From the NCBI GenBank assembly GCA_029783825.1, contig JAREIK010004327.1:20580-84579 (forward strand): 64,000 bases of DNA. Reading direction: 5' to 3'. The translations under genes and the position numbers were made by a program. Each line of letters begins with the position of its first letter. The first letter of the stretch is position 1. The stretch comes from Sapria himalayana. Lineage: Eukaryota; Streptophyta; Magnoliopsida; Malpighiales; Rafflesiaceae. The notes beneath the pieces are model-generated. The model searched no databases, was not told the origin of the DNA, and saw nothing but the letters and a program-made list of their open reading frames with translations. This document shows positions 49,795 through 62,704 of the stretch, one piece after another.

Positions 49795-49935
49795 TAAACA
49801 AAAATTATGATTAAGAAAAAGAAAAAACTAAAAAAGAGGGAAAGAAATTAGCAAAAAAAAAAAAAGAAATTAACAATAAGAAAAAAAAATAAACAAAAAA
49901 ATAAAAACATATATGTCAAGTATGAAAATAAAGGA
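49715..49935. repeat. (AAT)n and A-rich simple repeats
   Basis: AAT and AAAT runs followed by A-rich stretches with scattered G. No gene. Confidence 0.7.
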
Positions 49936-51394
49936 AAAAAATAATTTCATAGATTATGATACACACCTCATATTTGCTCAAAAATCATATTAAAAGTCTC
50001 TATGATACATACCTCATAATGCCCCTCTATTTTTCAACCTCTATCTTATTCAGTCACTTTCAAGAGCTATACAGGGATCATCCAAAACTAAACTATCATT
50101 ACAAAAAAAAAAAAAATCTCATGCCTAAAACATCCATTGAGCTGCTTTCAAATTGAAATTGATCCTTTTCCAAAATGTGTTTGAACTTAAGAACATTTTT
50201 AGGGTTTAGGATTTTAAATTTAACATTTGTGATTTAAGATATAGGGATTATGATTTAGGAATCAACCTCATTTTGTTGTTCGACCACATGTTTCTTAATT
50301 CATTTTTGAATCAAATTTGTGATGTTGACGCCAAAAACAACTTTTTCCATGCTCTGATCACTAAATCCATGATAATTTCATGGTTTTTTCTTTTAGATCA
50401 TGAAAAAAAAGAAAGGGGGAAAAGAACTAAAGTTTTTTTATTATCAACTAGATATGTGCAATATATATATTTGCATATATGCATATATATCAATGTTTTT
50501 AAATACACACACATACACACACATACACACTATATATACATATTCAAAATCATTTTCAATATATATATATATATATATATTGAAAGTTTTTTTGTTTTTT
50601 TTTTCCATTTTTCTCATGTGATATGATCATCAATATTGACATAAACAAGAAGAGAGTAATTTTTTATGTTGATATGCACCAAACCATGATTGAAAATATT
50701 TTATACCAAAACATAATTTTTTTAGTTTGGGTACCCAAACATAATTATCCAAATAACTATTTGGAATTATGTTCAGTCTCTTTTGGAGAACAATATTCCA
50801 TCCTCTAAGCTCGTGTACACGACGAACTTTTTCCTTACATTTAGAATCAAGATTGTGCGAATGCAACATGATCAAGAAAGATGGCCAAAATTTAGTTTCA
50901 AAATTCTTATGATATCGTGTATATTATTATTTATATAATCACACAATCATATATTTAATATATAAAATTTTAGACCATGTTTTTGATAGAATTTTTTGTT
51001 AATCATGATCTATTGATACTAGTTAAAATTTATTCCATCTATAAATGTAAACATTTGATAACCTACTAAAATAATAATTCACCATAAATTTTAGAAATTT
51101 TGCCATGTTAATGATAAATATTAACATTTGCTCACGACATCATTCTCAGATCTCAATATAGATAGTTATACTTATTTAAAAATTATCAATTTTGTTGTTC
51201 TTAATTGTTTTTACAAAAAAATAAAAACTTAGTTTAATTATGTTTTCAAAATAATTATTAATACAATACCATTATTGAGAATATATCAAAATTATTTATC
51301 TCTTGTATATTTTTTAAGAGTTAAAAAATATTTGAGATAACTAAAATATTTCTAGCATACAAAAGTACAAGGCCGTTATTTAATACGTGATTTA

Positions 51395-51520
51395 TAAAAG
51401 ATTAATATCTCGACAATCTTACCCTAGAGAATTAAACTTGAAGAGACTACATATGATGTTAAGACTTATTATTCTTGAACAAAAATATTTATCATCGCAC
51501 AAAACATGATCATCAATATA
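51395..51520 (+). repeat. Dispersed repeat B
   Basis: Order aagattaatatctcgacaat, tgttaagacttattattctt, acaaaaatatttatcatcgcac, aaacatgatcatc. A diverged copy of the 22107-22240 sequence. Confidence 0.5.
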
Positions 51521-52316
51521 TATGCAAAATAAGTACTTCCCGGGTGATCAATAATCCGGGCACCATGCTTGTTCAATCATAATAATTTTAGAGATATTAT
51601 GCAATTTTATGTATAAATATTTATATAATCATAAATAAATCATAAATTCAATATTTGAACTCTAATTTTTTAGAGAAATTACTTTAATTCATACTTTTAC
51701 TCTTGAAAGAAAATAATAATAATGTTTTGCACTCTTGTATACACATCTATAACTTATCTAGTGCCCAAAAAATATATAAATATTGTTCGATTATGATATA
51801 TCAAGTAATTAATAATATTATTTTTTAGATAAGTTTTTGTCCAACAATTATATGTGATTGGTGATCTTAAGTCTGACGACTCCTGCCCAAAAATAGATTG
51901 GCGGGAGCTTTAAACAATGTTCTCATACCATATCTTTCTAAATTCATGTTTGATAGAGATAAATATTGGAGATGAGGAGATATCTCCTTGTGAAACCTCT
52001 CCATCTCTAGATCCTACATGTATCGTGATTAACATAGTTGATTGCGTCAACTAATTTTAGGTGACACTAAAGAAGAGGAAATTAAAGAATTTGAAGTCAT
52101 CTAAAATAATTTATAAACATGTAAATCTAAGTAAATGTCATATTTAAAATCAACCCAAATATGATCACCACCAACAATAAGAGGTGAGAACTCTTGATGA
52201 GGAGCAGATCAACCTTATTATTATTTATTATATTTTATTTTTTATTAACTATATTTTTTTTTCTTCAAATGAATAAGAGCAACCAGCATGTGAGTTGCTT
52301 CAAACCTATACATATA

Positions 52317-52490
52317 TAGGGGTGTTAATGAGACGAGATAACTCGCGAGTTATTCAAACTTGACATGGTCAAAACTCGACTCGAGTAAGTTCTACTCGAG
52401 TAAGCTCGACTCGAGTAAGCTCGATTAGAAGTTTTAATGAGTCAAGTCAAGCAACTCATAACTCAACTCAAAAATCTCATGAAAAATTCA
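52317..52490. mobile_element. Family-3 hAT-like element, left end
   Basis: It begins taggggtgttaatgagacga and continues with ctcgactcgagtaag words to about 52470, then runs into AT-rich DNA. The terminus and words match the complete copy at 53195-53405. Its own right end is not clear. Alternatively 52317-53405 is one larger element: flanks tacatata and gagatata match 6 of 8, but both lie in AT repeats. Confidence 0.6.
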
Positions 52491-52581
52491 AATATTTTTA
52501 TATATAAAATTTAAAAAAAAATTTAAATTTTATCTCTACTTTAAAGGATGACATAAAAAATATATCTCTATTTTTTTATTC

Positions 52582-52582
<1 letters not shown>

Positions 52583-52624
<42 letters not shown>
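52583..52624. repeat. (AT)n microsatellite
   Basis: About 20 AT/TA units. Confidence 0.9.
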
Positions 52625-52628
<4 letters not shown>

Positions 52629-53194
52629 ATATATAATTTGTTTTTTGATAATCTATTTGTATAACTAAATATTTTTGTTTTAATATTTTCATGTAAGTGC
52701 AGACAAAAAAAAATATTAAGAGGCCAGGCCAAAATTTTTAGAGCAGAGTCTGACCCGTCTCATGATCCGACTCGCTCCGGTTAAATGAACCGAGAGAATT
52801 TTTATTATAAAATATTTTGCAATTTTTAATTTCGAGTTATTATTTTTAGACCCGGGGAACTATTCATCACCTACTTCTCTCTCTCTCTGCGCAATTTATT
52901 GCGACTATTCTGTGCTACATATGTAAGACATTTTTTTGGGTTTAATCTATAACGCATGAGCGTTTTCTGGTAGATGTAGCTAGTCGTACATAACGACTAG
53001 CGAACCACGTTATTTTTGATATTTTATTTCTCGTTTTTAATTCTGTCATGGTTAGATTATATATATATTGCTTATTTTTCTGTTGTTCGTGTTGTCTTCT
53101 ATATCTTAATATCACTACCGTGGTAGCGCAATTGCCTAATAATATATAAATATATTCTATACACTGATTCTCCAAAAGTTAAATATATAATAAT

Positions 53195-53405
53195 TAGAAG
53201 TACTAATGAAACTAGATAACTCACGAACTACTCGGACTTGACTCGATTAAAACTTGACTTGAGTAAGCTCGACTCAAAATATAAACGAGTCGAGTCAAGC
53301 TCAGCTCGAGTAAGCTTGACTCGAGCTAGAGTTCAACTCGAAATATTAACAACTCGACTCAAGCACGATTGAACTCGAACTCAACTTGCATCATTAGCAC
53401 CCCTA
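53195..53405. mobile_element. Family-3 hAT-like element, complete small copy
   Basis: Left end tagaagtactaatgaaact and right end gcatcattagcacccta-like (tcattagcacccctag, to 53405) are inverted. Interior words: gactcgagtaagctcgactc and variants. Related to 52317. Confidence 0.65.
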
Positions 53406-53409
53406 GAGA

Positions 53410-54115
53410 TATATATATATATATATATGATATTTTATTTATATGATAATATTACTTAATTTAAGATGTACAAATTGATTAAAAAAGATGAAGCTACTCA
53501 CTATATAGTATGAGCACAACTATATGAGAACATTAATGGAGTAATACACGTAGTGATAAATTTATATAAGCTTACAACTTTAGATTATTAGGTTCACATC
53601 ATTTTTTCATGCATTGATTAGGAGAGCAATGTGTTATTTTGAGACACCTCTTTAGTAAGAGAATTTTTTTAGTTTTTAAAATTTTTTTTAGATGATTATC
53701 GAGACATACAATTTCATACACAAATCTAGTAGATTTGAGATGATCAATCAGATTACCATAATTTCTTCTTTGCATGGTGACAATGAGAGAGTAGAGAATA
53801 GTATTTTTAAAGGCAATTTGTTGACTCTGACTTGCTCTTTTGGTTTGAGATCATGAAACAAATACTCAACGCTATAATTGAATGCTAGTTTTATCAAGGC
53901 TAGATAGTCTACTCACATTTACTTGAGAGAACTATTTCAAACCTCTTTTCTTGGAGACTACTCTAGTTTCATAAGAGGTACATCTACTATTTTTTTTTCT
54001 TAAGCTAGCTCCAGACTCTTGGGTCATAAACTCGTGAGTAGGTACACATATTATAGATAATTAAACTTTAATTCTCTTTTATTGAGTCTATAACTTTTAT
54101 GTTGTGCACAATGAC
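53410..54115. other. AT-rich spacer, no gene seen
   Basis: Nothing recognisable besides an (AT)n run at about 53408-53428. Confidence 0.5.
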
Positions 54116-54127
54116 ACCTGTTAAAAT

Positions 54128-54692
54128 TAGGCCTGTCAAAATTTAACACGACACGATTAACCAACATGATTAATCACTGATTAAACGGATTTGAATGAGA
54201 CCTACACAAGTTCAAGTGATAAATGGGTCAACCCATTTAACTCGTTTAATAAACGGGTCGTGTTTGGGTGAGACATGTTAACCCATTTATAACTCGTTTA
54301 ATATGTTTAATAAACGGGTAATGTTCGGGTGAAACATGCTAACCCGTTTATAATCCGTTTAAATAAATGGGTCGTGGTTTGTGAGACAACGAACCCGTTT
54401 ATAACCCATTTATCCGTTTAAATAAACAGGTAAATGGTTAAACGAGTGATTTATCATGTTAAATGAGTCAAACGTGTGATAAATAGATAAATAGGTCAAA
54501 TGAGTAATTTATCGTATTAACCCGACCCAACCCAACCTAGCCCGTTACAATTAGACGTGTTAAATGGGTTATAAACGGATGACCCATTTATTAAATGATT
54601 CGTGTTCGTATTTTGATTTTTTATCCATTTATCAAACATGTCGTATATGGGTTTACATGTTTTTCACCCATTTAACCAATTTGACACCCTTA
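54128..54692. mobile_element. Family-4 hAT-like element with perfect 8-bp duplication
   Basis: It begins taggcctgtcaaaatttaac and ends caatttgacaccctta. The octamer gttaaaat flanks it exactly on both sides (54120-54127, 54693-54700). The 565-bp interior is made of words such as cccgtttaa, aaacgggtcgtg and aacccgttt, partly as inverted pairs. No coding capacity. Family 4 shares the terminus type with family 1 but not its vocabulary. Confidence 0.93.
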
Positions 54693-54699
54693 GTTAAAA

Positions 54700-55885
54700 T
54701 ATGACCCATATCAAAAATATTCAAGATATTAGTGTTAATATATGATTTGAATTTTCTCTGCCCTTAAAATACCTTTTGGAAATGAATTCGACCCAAGCAA
54801 AATTTTTTATTTAGTACCAGATATTTATGTGCCACCGACAAATATCCAATCAAGCCAACTCCAAGTTCTAGATGTCAATTCTATTTTCTATTGAGCTAGC
54901 ATTTGGGGATGAGTTTGGGTCAAGCCTAATTTCTAATAATATCATTGGCATTGTATAATAATTTATTTAATTGGCACTAGTCCTTTTTGTCACAAAACTT
55001 TATAATAATTTATTTTCAGTAAGTTATTTTTATAAATAATAAAATATAATATTATTTTATTTTTTAAATGTTTATATATTAGATTGGCAAACCATACTTC
55101 AACTTCTTATTGACATATCAAGATAATATGAGTAATAATTTATTTTATTTAATTCATTCAAATATTTATTAACTCTGTCGGACTACTACATATAATGATT
55201 TGTGATGCTTATTTTTTATATTTATTAATGATTATATTCAAAATATAATGATTATCTATGTTCAAGAAAAGTCAAAAGATCTTAAATATTATATATTTTT
55301 ATAAAATTTTATTCAATAATAAAAATATAATTTGAATATAATATTAAAATACTAATAAGTAATAATACTTTAAAATATATTTTTTTTTAAAAATATTTTT
55401 ATTTTGTTGTGTATAAAATAATTCATAAAACATATTGTAATAACACTCATGCACAAAATAAGATAGCAAAAAAAAAATTAACATTTAATTAAACTAATTA
55501 TGATACTTATACTACATAAAGATATTTCAAAATAGTTTTGGAGAAAAAACATTAATAAATAATTTTTTGGTTAATTAAATATTATCTTTATTTTTTTAGC
55601 TCCCATCTCATATCAATTAGAAAAAATTATTTTATCTTCCAAGATTTTTGGTATGTTTATTTTATTCAGTACATCTCACCTAGTAAAGAAAAGATTATTA
55701 CATATGACATCATGTATGTATTCATTGGATACTCCAATATTTAAAAAAAATACAAAGTGACAACTAAATATATTTCTACACCTAAAACTACCATGATGGA
55801 TGGGTCATCTCGTTGTGCCTCATTAGACCATAATAATGTTGTAGTAGTATGAGTGAGGAGACCTAATAATTTCCATATAAAGGGG
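54700..55885. other. AT-rich spacer, no gene seen
   Basis: Long A/T-dominated stretch without recognisable features. Confidence 0.5.
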
Positions 55886-55893
55886 TGTATAAT

Positions 55894-56288
55894 TAAAAGT
55901 ATCAAATGAGTCAGGCAGCCCAGGTAAGACCTAATTCAGCCATGCCCAATTTAGCACAGCATGATTTAGAACCATGTCGCGGCCATGCAAGTCCAGTGTG
56001 CATGGCCCAACCATACGGTAAACCAGCCCAAGGACGATGGAGAAATTTTTTAAAAATTTAGCTGGGAAACTCAGGGTATGACCAGGCCCAACCAAGCAAG
56101 TCAAGGCACAACCCGACCCAAAGAGGATATGAGCCGAGTCAGCAAGTCATGCCGGAGTGATAGTTCTCAAGCCATGTCGTGCCTGACATAGCACAGTTAC
56201 TATACTAAGCTATATTAGGCATGATAGGGTGGCCAGATTGAGCCAACAAAAAATGGCCCGGCCTAACCTAGCCCATTTGACACATCTA
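55894..56288. mobile_element. Family-1 hAT-like element (E11)
   Basis: Ends taaaagtatcaaatgag and agcccatttgacacatcta. Flanking octamers tgtataat (55886-55893) and ggtatgat (56289-56296) match at 6 of 8. Interior words include catgcc, gcccaacc, acccgaccc. Confidence 0.75.
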
Positions 56289-56683
56289 GGTATGATCAAC
56301 TACAAAAGTGTTCATGGTGTTTCCTAGTCAGGTCAACTACAATGTCAACTAAACCAATTCAGAATATCAGCTTAGCATTTCAGATTGATCTACAAAAGGA
56401 ACAACAATATATTCTACCAAGCACTCTTTGCACATGTACTTTTTTGTTTTTATTTGATACTACATATTCCAATTTTATCTTCTCTTAATAGTTAAAGAAT
56501 CTTACTCTTTATTTCAAAACTTTTATGTAAACACATGGTAGAATGAAATTAATATATACAATGAAACTAAACTTAGAGAAAGATAGATTATCTTAAGACC
56601 AAGTTAATAACAAAGAATATATAAAATTTTATGATTTGAATTATTATGATAATTCTTTTTCCAAAAACCTAAGATATACTATT

Positions 56684-58502
56684 AATATGTGTCAGGTGGG
56701 TCAAACAGCCCAAGCACCACATGACATTGCCCAAAATAGCCATGTCTGGCAGGGGACAACACAGTCCAGAATCATCCCTAGACAGGGGTCATGCCAACCC
56801 ATGGCATGACAATTTTTTTTCCACATACATCATTTGCATCTCTCATCATCCACTGTATAGATTTAAAATAAAAAATTAAAAAATAAATTAAAATACAATA
56901 AAATTCTTCATTCTGATTATGGTGATGCTATATATGAGTGTTTATATTCAAAATAAAATTTTTAGTATTACAATTAATAATACTTTATGTAACAAAATCA
57001 CTATTTATATATGTCATAAATATTAAAAATAAGTGATTAGGTAAAATTTTTTATGTTAAATATATGTGTCACATAAGTAACCTAATAGTATAAGCAATAA
57101 TTATAATTATTTCCTACAAATTAAAAAAAATAAAAAATTTATTAAAATATTTAAGACGTCTAATTGACAATAGAGTTTAGTAGTTTATGTTTGTCAACAT
57201 GTCTAAAAAAATTACAAATAAATATGATAAACCATTTAAATTATACCTACTTAATATTAAAATCATGTGTTGTACCAATACATGATATCCAACTATATTA
57301 ATAATAAAAATGATAAATTTATTATTAATAATTAAAACTAAAATATAAAAATTCCTTTTATGAAATTTCTAAAAATTTATTATGATAAGATAAATATGCA
57401 TTTATTTTTGTACACTCCCACCACTTATATTACACTTAGATATACATGTAATATTAGTAACATATTTAATAAATATAAAATATATTTTACCTTTAATTTC
57501 ATAACTTTTAAGATAAAAAATAAGTATTTAAAATATAAATCTTTTATTCCAACTTCATATTAATTGGCTACATATATATTATATAATATATATACATATA
57601 TTATAAGATTAAAATAAAAAGAAAAATATAAATTAAAATATATCAACTTGCATTAAATAAGCATAACCTGAAAGTTTTATTTAAAATATTAGATGTGATA
57701 GCTATAACGAGATTCCAAATATACATCAACATTATATTCGAAGATAATAACTCTTCTCATTTTGTTAGCTAATAATAAACAACTAGGTAATCCATCAAAT
57801 AAGAGCAAAATATCTCAATATTTAGATATCAAATACAATTTCATCTTATTATATAATAATAATTAAATTTTAAATATTTTAAGTTAGTAAAAATTATATA
57901 AATTCACCTATTATATGTTATCTAAAATAATACATGATCTATTGACCCATTTAATATCTAGCATAACATCAAAATCTATTTTTTCTGTGATAATCAATAT
58001 TATTTCAAATATTAGATACATACTATAATGTCTGACTATGCATATTTTAACAATTATTTAATTATTTTATGTTATATATTATATTTTAGATAATTTTTTT
58101 CATATGATATTTTAATTTTTAAGTTGAGCTTAATGTTAAATAATTTTTTTATTTATTCATTTGATTTTAATTCATTTAAATTTCTAATGCATTATATTTT
58201 TAAATTATATTAATTTTATATGTAAAAATAAATATAATATTTCTAATAAATAAAAAATTAAAATTTTAAAAAATATAACTAAGCATTCAAACTTTTCATA
58301 ATTGACATAACCTAGCACGACCCAGAATCAACCTGGCATGACCTAGCACAACGTAGGATCAACCTGACATGACCCAACATAAAAATACCTGGCTACGAGC
58401 CAAATAGGCCATACCAAACCAAGCATTTAGGATTCCATGTCATGTCGACATGACATTAGGGCACAATTGGGCCACATAAAAATAAATCATTTGACACCTC
58501 TA
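56684..58502. mobile_element. Long family-1 element with word arrays at both ends (E12)
   Basis: The left end aatatgtgtcaggtggg (56684) and right end aatcatttgacacctcta (to 58502) are inverted. Flanking octamers atactatt (56676-56683) and ctactatc (58503-58510) match at 6 of 8. Words fill only the two subterminal parts (56700-56812 and about 58300-58480); the 1.5 kb between is AT-rich without a recognisable transposase. This layout, arrays at the ends and filler inside, looks like an internally decayed larger hAT element. Confidence 0.7.
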
Positions 58503-58509
58503 CTACTAT

Positions 58510-59690
58510 CGTATTATTAAATTTTGTTGTTGATTCTGGTAGACAAATTATTTATCAATCAGATATAAGAAATACAAAATCTTACAATGATCTTGATAAA
58601 AATTATATATGAAATAATCATCAAATTTTACTATTTTACAAAATATAAGTATATATTGTAGATTATAATTAACTTTATATATTAAAATATTTTTTCTTGT
58701 ATGATTCATTTGATTCTTTTTGATAGTTAAACTTTTTTTATAAGATATATATCACATATCTATGCTCTTATTAGCATTGATCATAGTGATAATATGAGAT
58801 ACAAATTAAATATTAATAATATTATTATTATTTCTTATTTATAACTTATTAAATATATCTCAATTAAAATTATTCATGCATATTTAGTTTCAAACAAATA
58901 ATTTAAAATATTTCAAATATTTTTAGATATTAATATTTCTTATTTAGAAGATATGATTTTTATTTCAATAAAAGATATGCTTTAAATTATTTTATCCAAA
59001 TTTTATATATTGAAATATATACCAATCGACTCATCATTTAATCCAAGTATAAACTAGTTCAAAAATATTATCACCTTAATTAATTCTTCTAGAGATGAGA
59101 AAATTATACACAAACTTAAAAATTTAATAGTTATAGAATCATATAACATTAAGTAGCTTATATAAATAATTATTTTCTAAATTTTCTCTGATAATTTTAT
59201 ATTAATATAATTCTTTGAATTTTCAACATATAATAATAGTTTAAGATGTAAAATTTTTTTAAAAGTCCATGAGCATGGTCAAGTGTAGCCCTACTCAAAT
59301 TATAATTGAATTCATATGATTAAAATATATATATCAATAAATTTTATATTTTTCTTTTATATAATCTTATTTTATGAAAAAATAAGTGACAAATTATTAT
59401 TTTCAAATCAAATACAAAGATAAAATATAAAATTATAATATAGTTACTTATAATTTTTAATACATCAATCATATTTTATATAAGTTGAGTTTATCAACCT
59501 CAAGGCCAATACCACTTTGTTATGAATTATGATAGCGACAAAACTCAATATATTATCAATCAAATATTTTACAAATAAATAATACATATTATAATTACTT
59601 TGATCAATTAATTGTGCTAAATCATAATTAAGAGTCATCCTTATAGTAATTTGTAAGTTGATAAATCTTGTTTTGGAGTCCATGGGTCAT
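58510..59690. other. AT-rich spacer, no gene seen
   Basis: Nothing recognisable; one 72-codon open frame on the - strand at its right edge has no family features. Confidence 0.5.
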
Positions 59691-60347
59691 GATGCTATAA
59701 CCAACCCCATGTTGATTTTATCGTGCCTCTATCTAAACAACTAAAGTTATCTTTTTCATACAACTAAGCTGCTCCAAACACAGCACTCTTGTGTGATGTC
59801 CAATCCGACAATGAGTAAAATACACAATCTATCATCTTATGTATTTTGCCTCTGCTCCAAAGTTCATCCCAATCCTTTAATCACTAAAATTGTAGTACTA
59901 GCCTAAGTATAAGAAGCTGATGAGAGTCTTGAAAGGTAAAGGTTACCTTCCCAAAGATTGAGCTGATGAACACCCTTCCAACCCAAAAAGGCTGTTTCAC
60001 AACCAAATCATTGGACCAAAAGCCATAATATAATCATAAATATTGATATGTGCCAAAATATGCATGTAAGACTACGTTAGCACATATGAAACATACATAA
60101 GAAAATCTGTATCTAGGAGCTACAACACTCGATACTATCTGGAACAAAAAATAAGATCTAAACATATTGATCATCATTTATCTTTACCACAGAAGTAATA
60201 ATTTCCATCAAATTTATAAACAACCTGCAAAATCAATCTCTATAAGTGAACCAATCAAAAAAGATGTATCAAAACGTGAAGTACATAAACTAAATTGCAT
60301 TTCGGTTTGCCTTATTCAGTATAAACCTAACAAGCATACCCGCCCAC

Positions 60348-60772
60348 CTTGTTCTATGAGTTTCCCAGTGAGACATTCTGATAGTTGTGTTAATTTCAAC
60401 ATGATTTCATATGTCAATATCGTCAACATGCACGGATGATTCTTGAATCCGAAAAAAAAAGCATGCTGAGATTCAAATAGGAACACACAAAAGTGTGAGG
60501 TGCAGTACAGCATTGTCATGTGGCAATCAGCGTCGAGTGATAATTAATTGCAAGAAACAAAATAGAACAGAGGTTGAAAAGAGTAGCTGTGAATCATCAG
60601 TTGTTAAGCTGGTCGAGAAATGTCACATAATTATCTCATAAATATCAAGTGAATATGCAAGTGGCGGCCAGTGATGGTGAAGGGAAGAACCAGAAACAAT
60701 TGAAGACAGCAACGATTCCTTTGCAGGAGGAGCTGAAACTTGACTATCAAAATCGCATCGTGGGGTTGCCAT
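60348..60772 (-). CDS. Candidate 5' exons of the coiled-coil gene
   Basis: An ATG at 60772 opens 49 codons (to 60623) beginning MATPRCDFDSQVSAPPAKES and continuing with a Ser/His/Pro-rich stretch; composition is clearly genic compared with its surroundings. A second block, about 60450-60348, reads EIMLKLTQLSECLTGKLIEQ and ends at a donor (gtgggc) in phase 1, the phase that the exon at 48579 needs. Joined, the helix would continue smoothly into RQAQAALENML. The exact junction between the first and second block is not settled. The interval 59690-60540 is also less AT-rich than usual and may be transcribed. Confidence 0.35.
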
Positions 60773-61289
60773 GGAAGATAATTTTCCAACTACCCGGCTG
60801 CTTAATAATTCTGGCCTTTATTTAGATTCGAGACCCAACTGCCCAAAAGCATTTATGGGAGAAAATAGCATTTCAGAATAATCAACAATTTGAAATAAAA
60901 ATAAAAAAGAAAAACCAAAATGAAAAAAATTTAGTTTTGATGGACTCAAATTTTTTTTTTAAAAAAAATAAATTTAACATTAAATTTATCCAACTCATAG
61001 TCGTCAAAGAAAAAACAAAAAAAAAATTACAACATATTATGATATTAATGCTATATATATAGACAAATATATATAGTTATATCTACATGAGCCCATGGGT
61101 TGAGCGTTCTCATCAAAGGCATAAACATAAAAAAACACATATATAAAGTTATAAAACTACAATAATACAATATGTTTTATCAAACTAGTGCGTAAAAAAA
61201 TAGAATGCCAAAAGAGTACATCTCTTACTAGGGTATAGCTTTTATACTACATTTATTACTTGTTTGTGGATCCCTTAAAAGTACAAAAA

Positions 61290-62520
61290 TTCTGGGAAGA
61301 ATTATGTTTTGGGGTACTCTCCCAGAAATTTTTTAAAATTAGAAACTAAATTTTTAATATTTGAAAATAAGTCATAAAACTATAAATAAATTAAAAATTA
61401 GAGTACTTGAAATCGTAAATCCTAAAATACTCTCTCCCTTGCCCCTCGCCCTTGCCCTCGCTCGTCTGCCCTCGCCCCTAGGGCTGTAACCGAGCCGAGC
61501 TTCTCGCGAGCTGCTCTGCTTTCGGCTCGTTAGAAGCTCGCTCGAACTCGTTTATTAAGTTAAACGAGCCGAGCCCGAACATCATTTTGAGGCTCGCAAG
61601 TTAAATGAGCCGAGCCCAAGCACCCTCAAACTCAACTCGTCAGCTCGTAAACAGGCTCGTGAATATGCTCGTGTGCAAGCTCGTTAATCAGGCTTGAGAA
61701 CAAGCTCGTGAACTAGGCTTGTGAACAAGCTCGTGAACCAAGCTCGTGAACAGGCTCGTGAACATAGAGAAGGCTTGATGCACAACAAATTTTTCCTACA
61801 AATTAACATGATGAATATTTTAACTCTTAAACTTCAATCAAGTTAATTGAACTTTTATTAATTTATCTTTTTAATTTAGTTGTATGTTGGCTATTTTAGA
61901 TGAACATTTTCTTTAATTCCCAAACATCATTTTGAGGCTTGTAAGTTAAACAAGCCAAGACCGAGCACCCTTAAACTCAGCTCGTCAGCTCATAAATAGG
62001 CTCGTGAACAGGCTCGTGAATAAGCTTGTGAGCAAGCTCGTTAACCAGGCTCATGAACAAGCTCAAGCCTACTCCTTTAAAACCAAGCTGAGCCAAACCT
62101 ACCTAATACTCGGCTCGACTCGGCTCGGTTACACCCCTACTTGCCCCCTCGCCTTTCTCCACGAGCTCCATTGTGGAGCTCGACGGAGCTCCACACATGA
62201 GCTTGATGAGATCCAGTGAGCTTCACATCGAGCTCGCTAGAGCTCAATTGAGCTCCGCAATGGAATTCGTCGAGCTCCAGTTAGCTCCAGTGGCCCGTGA
62301 ACTCGATCTTGGAGCTCGTGAAGAGAGGCAAGGGGGGAAGGCGAGGGCAGAAAGGCAGACGGGCAAGGGCAAGGGCAAGGGCGAGGAGCATGGGAGAGTT
62401 TGTAATTATACTTTGCTTTTGGTCTCAAAAAGTGAAGAATAAAAAGATTGTGGCATTTGGAATTGATGGCTTGTGTATTTTGTTTATTTAATACAAAATC
62501 ATATCTTTTTGATAGAGCTA
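61290..62520. repeat. GC-rich foldback repeat with GAGCTC-rich core
   Basis: The left arm (about 61430-61478 plus 62140-62160: ctctcccttgcccctcgccc, cgtctgccctcgcc) is complementary to the right arm (about 62320-62400: ggcgagggcag, gacgggcaagggcaagggc, gggagag). The core (62160-62315) is packed with gagctc, agctcca and tggagctcg words, themselves palindromic. The left arm was split by the family-2 element at 61479-62139. The left flank resembles 14290-14580. Confidence 0.65.
61479..62139. mobile_element. Family-2 hAT-like element, nested in the foldback repeat
   Basis: Left end tagggctgtaaccgagccga and right end ctcggctcggttacacccct + a are inverted. Flanking octamers ctcgcccc (61471-61478) and cttgcccc (62140-62147) match at 7 of 8. 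Interior: gctcgtgaacaggctcgtgaa-type words, and an internal direct duplication of about 110 bp (61578-61660 and 61924-62010, starting acatcattttgaggct). Confidence 0.9.
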
Positions 62521-62704
62521 TGTCTTTGATCTTTTTTTTTTTTTTTTTTTTGCATCAAATGGTTGTGGCATTTGGAATTGATTGACTTTTGCTTTGTTTT
62601 TTATTTTACATCAAATAGTCGTAATGCTGAGAATGACCACGACTTTGGCTTTAGTCTCTCTTCTATTAAATAGAGGTGGCATTAGATTAGTTGTAACTTT
62701 AGTT
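62440..62704. repeat. Degenerate phrase repeat
   Basis: Phrases ttgtggcatttggaattgat (62449 and 62563), cgtaatgctgagaatgacca and aggtggcattagattag resemble the phrase repeats of 26.9-28.6 and 38.3-39.0 kb. A 22-base poly-T lies at about 62530. Confidence 0.5.

Larger units (their letters stand above)
48580..60347 (-). other. Transposon-filled interval, possible single giant intron
   Basis: No credible exon was found in this 11.8-kb interval, although a short GC-richer patch near 50760-50870 (open on the - strand) could be one. It holds a SINE, repeat B, at least five hAT-like elements (52317, 53195, 54128, 55894, 56684), AT microsatellites (about 50558-50580, 52583-52624) and AT-rich filler. 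Whether it is intronic depends on linking the exons on either side. Confidence 0.3.

Noticed and set aside
52317..53405. One 1.1-kb family-3 element
   Set aside because: The flanking octamers match at 6 of 8 but lie in AT-repeat DNA where that is not significant, and 53195-53405 has a complete pair of ends by itself.
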